Below the pieces are notes generated by a model. The model made no database searches. It was not told the origin of the DNA and saw only the letters and a list, made by a program, of their open reading frames with translations. From positions 1-64,000 of the forward strand of contig DATLZZ010000015.1 in the NCBI GenBank assembly GCA_035573715.1: DNA of 64,000 bases. The letters are read 5' to 3'. Position 1 is the stretch's first letter, and each line of letters begins with the position of its first letter. Position numbers and translations under genes: made by a program. Origin of the DNA: JACPRL01 sp035573715. Its GTDB lineage: Bacteria; Acidobacteriota; Terriglobia; Acidiferrales; 2-02-FULL-67-57. Positions 61,812 through 64,000 of this stretch are shown one piece after another.

Positions 61812-63112
61812 ACGAGAATGCTTTCTCTTACCGGAAACCTGCCATATTTCCCCATTTGTTGAGAACTGTTGCCTTTGTAGCGAGCTACAATAATTTCCTT
61901 CGTCTCAAACCCATAGTCTTCGGCGATGTCAGAGAGGACGCAATCGACGGGAATGTGTTCGCCCTCGAACCGAACATTGTCAACGACCATTGCGACTTTG
62001 GCGCCGCTTGCAAGAGTCTTTTTCCAGCTCGCCAAAACCTTTGTCATGTCGTTGAAGTATGCAACGATCATGTGCGGTATGCGCGGGTTGTTGAGCTGCT
62101 TTCTCTCAAGCTTTTTCACGACTGATTCCAACAGAGGATGAGCTGGTCTTTCGGAATCGCTGACCTTGGACTCAATGTGCGAGCGCAGGATTCCGAATCT
62201 GATTGCCTTTAGTTCCTCAAAGCTCCGCACGAAATGGAAGCACAGTTCGACACAATAGCTCCGCGTATAGTCGTAGCGGTTCACGTACGGCGGAGATGTG
62301 ATGATGGCCGTTGGTTTTCGTTCAATATCTAGGCATGAAAGCTCACGAGTATCACCGTCCAGGACCCTCGGCAAAGGATGGAAGCCATTCCGGCTGCCGG
62401 GGAACAGCCACTGAATCCGCTGAACATCTTCCTCTGCCTGACGAACCTTGCTTTCAAGTGCATCCAGGGGCTCTGCGGGTTTTCGGTCCCGCAGGAGGCG
62501 AAGAAACTGTCCATCCTTTGATGTGAAGCTGCAACCTTCAAGAATCGCGAAGAATAGAAGCAGCATGGGATTCCGAACCTGGCTCGGAAGCTCGTCAATC
62601 GCTGTCTTCATTCTTCGTAGAGTACGGAGTGTTTCCGCGTTGAAAGCAATACTCATCAGGGGCACGTCGTCGGCGATGGGTGCAAGGTCAGCCTTGGGCG
62701 TACGGCGCCTGAGTGTCTGAAAAGCTTCTGATAGGGACCCAGCGCGTAGGGCAAGAAACTCTTGGTTCGCCCGTGCCACAAACGTAGCCAAGGGCATTTT
62801 GTCGAGGCCAATCGCGGGCACACCTTCAACCGCTGCTGTGAACAAAGTTGTTCCCATTCCAGCGAACGGATCCATAAGAAGGTCCTGCCCTGTGAGTTGG
62901 AAGCGCCGCAGGAGCTCTTGGACAAAGGCGAAAGAAAACGCTTCTTTGTATCGGTAGAGCCTAAGGATAGGAACAGACTTGTTGCCCACGTAGGAGACAA
63001 CTCCCCCGAGGCGGAGGTCCTCGCGAAACAGTGAGCGGTACTTTCGCTCGATGGTGTCTTGACCGACCCCTACCACCCGCGCACCAGCTGCCGTACTTTC
63101 CCTTTCCGTCAT
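61793..63112 (-). CDS. DNA methyltransferase, N4-cytosine type (type II modification)
   Basis: 439 residues from the ATG at 63110-63112. SAM-binding motif I is LLMDPFAGMGTTLF and the catalytic motif IV is ITSPPYVNRYDYTRSY; the SPPY form is typical of N4mC or N6mA beta-class enzymes. It should protect the site cut by the downstream nuclease. The frame is open to 63241 (a TTG) with an in-frame ATG at 63202, so the protein may have up to 43 more residues. A promoter (TTGACA, 17 bases, TACAAG at 63117-63145) sits so that the 63112 ATG would be leaderless. GC content is low. Confidence 0.85.
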   Translation of the reverse strand: MTERESTAAGARVVGVGQDTIERKYRSLFREDLRLGGVVSYVGNKSVPILRLYRYKEAFSFAFVQELLRRFQLTGQDLLMDPFAGMGTTLFTAAVEGVPAIGLDKMPLATFVARANQEFLALRAGSLSEAFQTLRRRTPKADLAPIADDVPLMSIAFNAETLRTLRRMKTAIDELPSQVRNPMLLLFFAILEGCSFTSKDGQFLRLLRDRKPAEPLDALESKVRQAEEDVQRIQWLFPGSRNGFHPLPRVLDGDTRELSCLDIERKPTAIITSPPYVNRYDYTRSYCVELCFHFVRSFEELKAIRFGILRSHIESKVSDSERPAHPLLESVVKKLERKQLNNPRIPHMIVAYFNDMTKVLASWKKTLASGAKVAMVVDNVRFEGEHIPVDCVLSDIAEDYGFETKEIIVARYKGNSSQQMGKYGRFPVRESILVWQKSA

Positions 63113-63116
63113 TGGA

Positions 63117-63145
63117 CTTGTACCCCGCCTATCGCACAATGTCAA
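63117..63145 (-). promoter_or_regulatory. Candidate promoter of the restriction-modification operon
   Basis: On the minus strand TTGACA (63140-63145), a 17-base spacer and TACAAG (63117-63122). Transcription would start at about the ATG at 63112. The direct repeats CTTGCATTGCAC (63196 region) and CTTGCATTACAC (63245 region), 49 bases apart, lie upstream. Confidence 0.45.
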
Positions 63146-63364
63146 CTGAATTGGGTTCTCCCCCACCCGCGGCGCCTCCAGATTGCCACCACGACCTTGC
63201 ATTGCACGCTTGCGACCACTCTTCGGCTTATTTTCGCTCAAGATCTTGCATTACACAAGCCCACATTTGGCCAGGCATTGGAACGACTTACCTGGCTCGG
63301 CTTCGACGGGCAGCGGCTGTGCCTGGGGTCAACGGCCTAGAGACTTCCCAATTTGGGCCTGGAG

Positions 63365-63620
63365 TGAAGAGGGCTTGACAAGCGCCAAGTTTTCGCTTAT
63401 CATTCGCACAGCTTGGAGGCACGATGCTGGAAGGCCTGAGGCTGGCAGAAACCCCGCCGTACGAGGAACCCATCCGAGAAACTAGTTTCTGAGAAAGCCC
63501 TTTCTTCCAAGCGGATAGAGAACATGAGGAAACATGGAAATGGAACTAGTTTCGGCGCGGAAGGCGTTTGGAGTGAACAAGATGCGGAGCAGTGAAGCCG
63601 CGATACCCCCCGGTCTAGAA
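63365..63620 (+). repeat. Dispersed repeat copy 2, with a consensus promoter and a LexA-like box
   Basis: TTGACA (63375-63380), 17 bases and TATCAT (63398-63403), with TTCGC-TTATCA-TTCGC overlapping the -10. Then GAAACCCC, the palindrome AGAAACTAGTTTCT (63477-63490), AAAGCCCTTT, AATGGAACTAGTTTCGG, GGAAGGCGTTTGGA and GATACCCCCC follow in the same order as in copy 1 at 4020-4275. The copies differ by small insertions and many substitutions, so the repeat is old or evolves under structural constraint. No long open frame is present. Confidence 0.62.
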
Positions 63621-63633
63621 GCTGGAGGCTAGA

Positions 63634-63708
63634 TGCTGGATGCTGGATGCTGGAAGGCCAATCACTGCAGAAGCGCAGAGAACGAACGGCAGGGGGCAAG
63701 CCCCTGCC
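63634..63708. repeat. Short tandem repeat and palindrome
   Basis: TGCTGGA is repeated three times in tandem (63634-63654), directly after the dispersed repeat. GGCAGGGGGCAAGCCCCTGCC (63688-63708) is a palindrome with 8-bp arms of the same class as those at 152-165 and 16999-17094. No gene is seen from 63113 to 63835. Confidence 0.6.
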
Positions 63709-63835
63709 CTACCCCAGACAGCGCTGCCCCAGGGTGAGTCGTGGATTCCAGATTTGAAATGGCGGATTCGAAAGGAGCCCGAGTGCGTTACAATTCTTCA
63801 GGTCTAGAGCACTCGTAGGAATCGAGGGAACAGCC

Positions 63836-64000
63836 ATGGCAGAAGCAAAGGGAACCAACAACCAGCCCAAGAAGGACACCAGCGGGCGCAACCGCATCCT
63901 GATGGTGGTGGCGTTCACTGTGGTCACGTACCTGGTGAGCATCACGGTGCAGGGCGTGATGTATGTCGCCGGGCTGCTGGGCCCGCAGACGGCGCCGTGG
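63836..64000 (+). CDS. Small membrane protein, N-terminal part (runs off the window)
   Basis: 55 codons are visible: MAEAKGTNNQPKKDTSGRNR, then a hydrophobic helix ILMVVAFTVVTYLVSITVQG and VMYVAGLLGPQ. AGGGAA lies 8 bases before the ATG. The basic head plus a single helix matches the design of the 43-residue protein at 4448, which also lies downstream of a dispersed-repeat copy. The C-terminus is outside the window. Confidence 0.6.
   Translation, partial: MAEAKGTNNQPKKDTSGRNRILMVVAFTVVTYLVSITVQGVMYVAGLLGPQTAPW

Noticed and set aside
63031..63378. Plus-strand frames across the region upstream of the methylase
   Set aside because: Overlap the methylase 5' end and repeat, unusual composition, no start signal.
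63634..63654. Possible CRISPR-like repeat
   Set aside because: Only a 7-base unit repeated three times without spacers; a simple tandem repeat.

Overview
The window reads as a stretch of a GC-rich, Gram-negative-type bacterial chromosome, most likely an Acidobacteriota member. This is inference, not a database result. It rests on a str operon (rpsL-rpsG-fusA-tuf), outer-membrane export proteins, short palindromic intergenic repeats of the GGGGCTNAAGCCCC / GGCACGACTAAAGTCGTGCC kind, and gene types common in that phylum. No tRNA, rRNA or CRISPR array was seen. Coding density is high, and several genes appear leaderless or nearly so, with a -10 box directly in front of the ATG and no Shine-Dalgarno sequence.

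Layout. 1-3.7 kb: str operon on the minus strand with a strong promoter at 3641-3670. 4.0-6.9 kb: a dispersed repeat carrying a consensus promoter, a 43-residue membrane peptide, a GGDEF-PilZ protein, a second PilZ protein and a small zinc-ribbon membrane protein. 7-11.4 kb: an ABC exporter with one ATPase and three tandem NatB-like permeases. 11.4-13.9 kb: hicBA, lexA with a self-regulatory box, and two unknown genes. 14-17.3 kb: a split DsbD-type thiol system and small unknown genes. 17.4-24 kb: AI-2E/PerM-type permease, LonB-like protease, coiled-coil membrane protein, STAS protein and a membrane Ser/Thr kinase. 24-33.4 kb: a surface-polysaccharide cluster (glycosyltransferases, methyltransferases, flippase, polymerase-like protein). 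33.4-41.8 kb: an ABC-2 exporter, a methyltransferase and a lasso-peptide-type cluster: cyclase, a 54-residue precursor at 37903-38067, HPr-kinase-like kinase, B2 protease, B1/PqqD recognition protein and nucleotidyltransferase. The B genes are apparently co-transcribed with a Wza-like export gene. 42-50 kb: glycosyltransferase, lipid kinase, GH18 protein and secreted unknowns. 50-59.2 kb: a tight four-gene operon (HEAT-repeat membrane protein, processive GT2 synthase, TPR plus glycosidase-like protein, TPR plus outer-membrane beta-barrel) that looks like an unassigned synthase-dependent exopolysaccharide secretion system. 59.5-60.7 kb: DegT sugar aminotransferase. 60.7-63.1 kb: a lower-GC type II restriction-modification pair. 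63.3-64 kb: a second copy of the dispersed repeat and the start of a small membrane protein.

How it fits together. Most of the window serves the cell surface: a Wzx/Wzy-like polysaccharide pathway, a separate synthase-type pathway and candidate c-di-GMP control proteins. The lasso-type cluster sits inside the first pathway. Two further points stand out. The lexA promoter and both copies of the dispersed repeat carry the same direct repeat, TTCGC-N6-TTCGC, between -35 and -10; this suggests that the repeats are SOS-controlled transcription units. The lasso precursor has the YxxPxLxxxG leader motif and an Asp exactly at core position 9, but lacks the usual Thr(-2) and Gly1.
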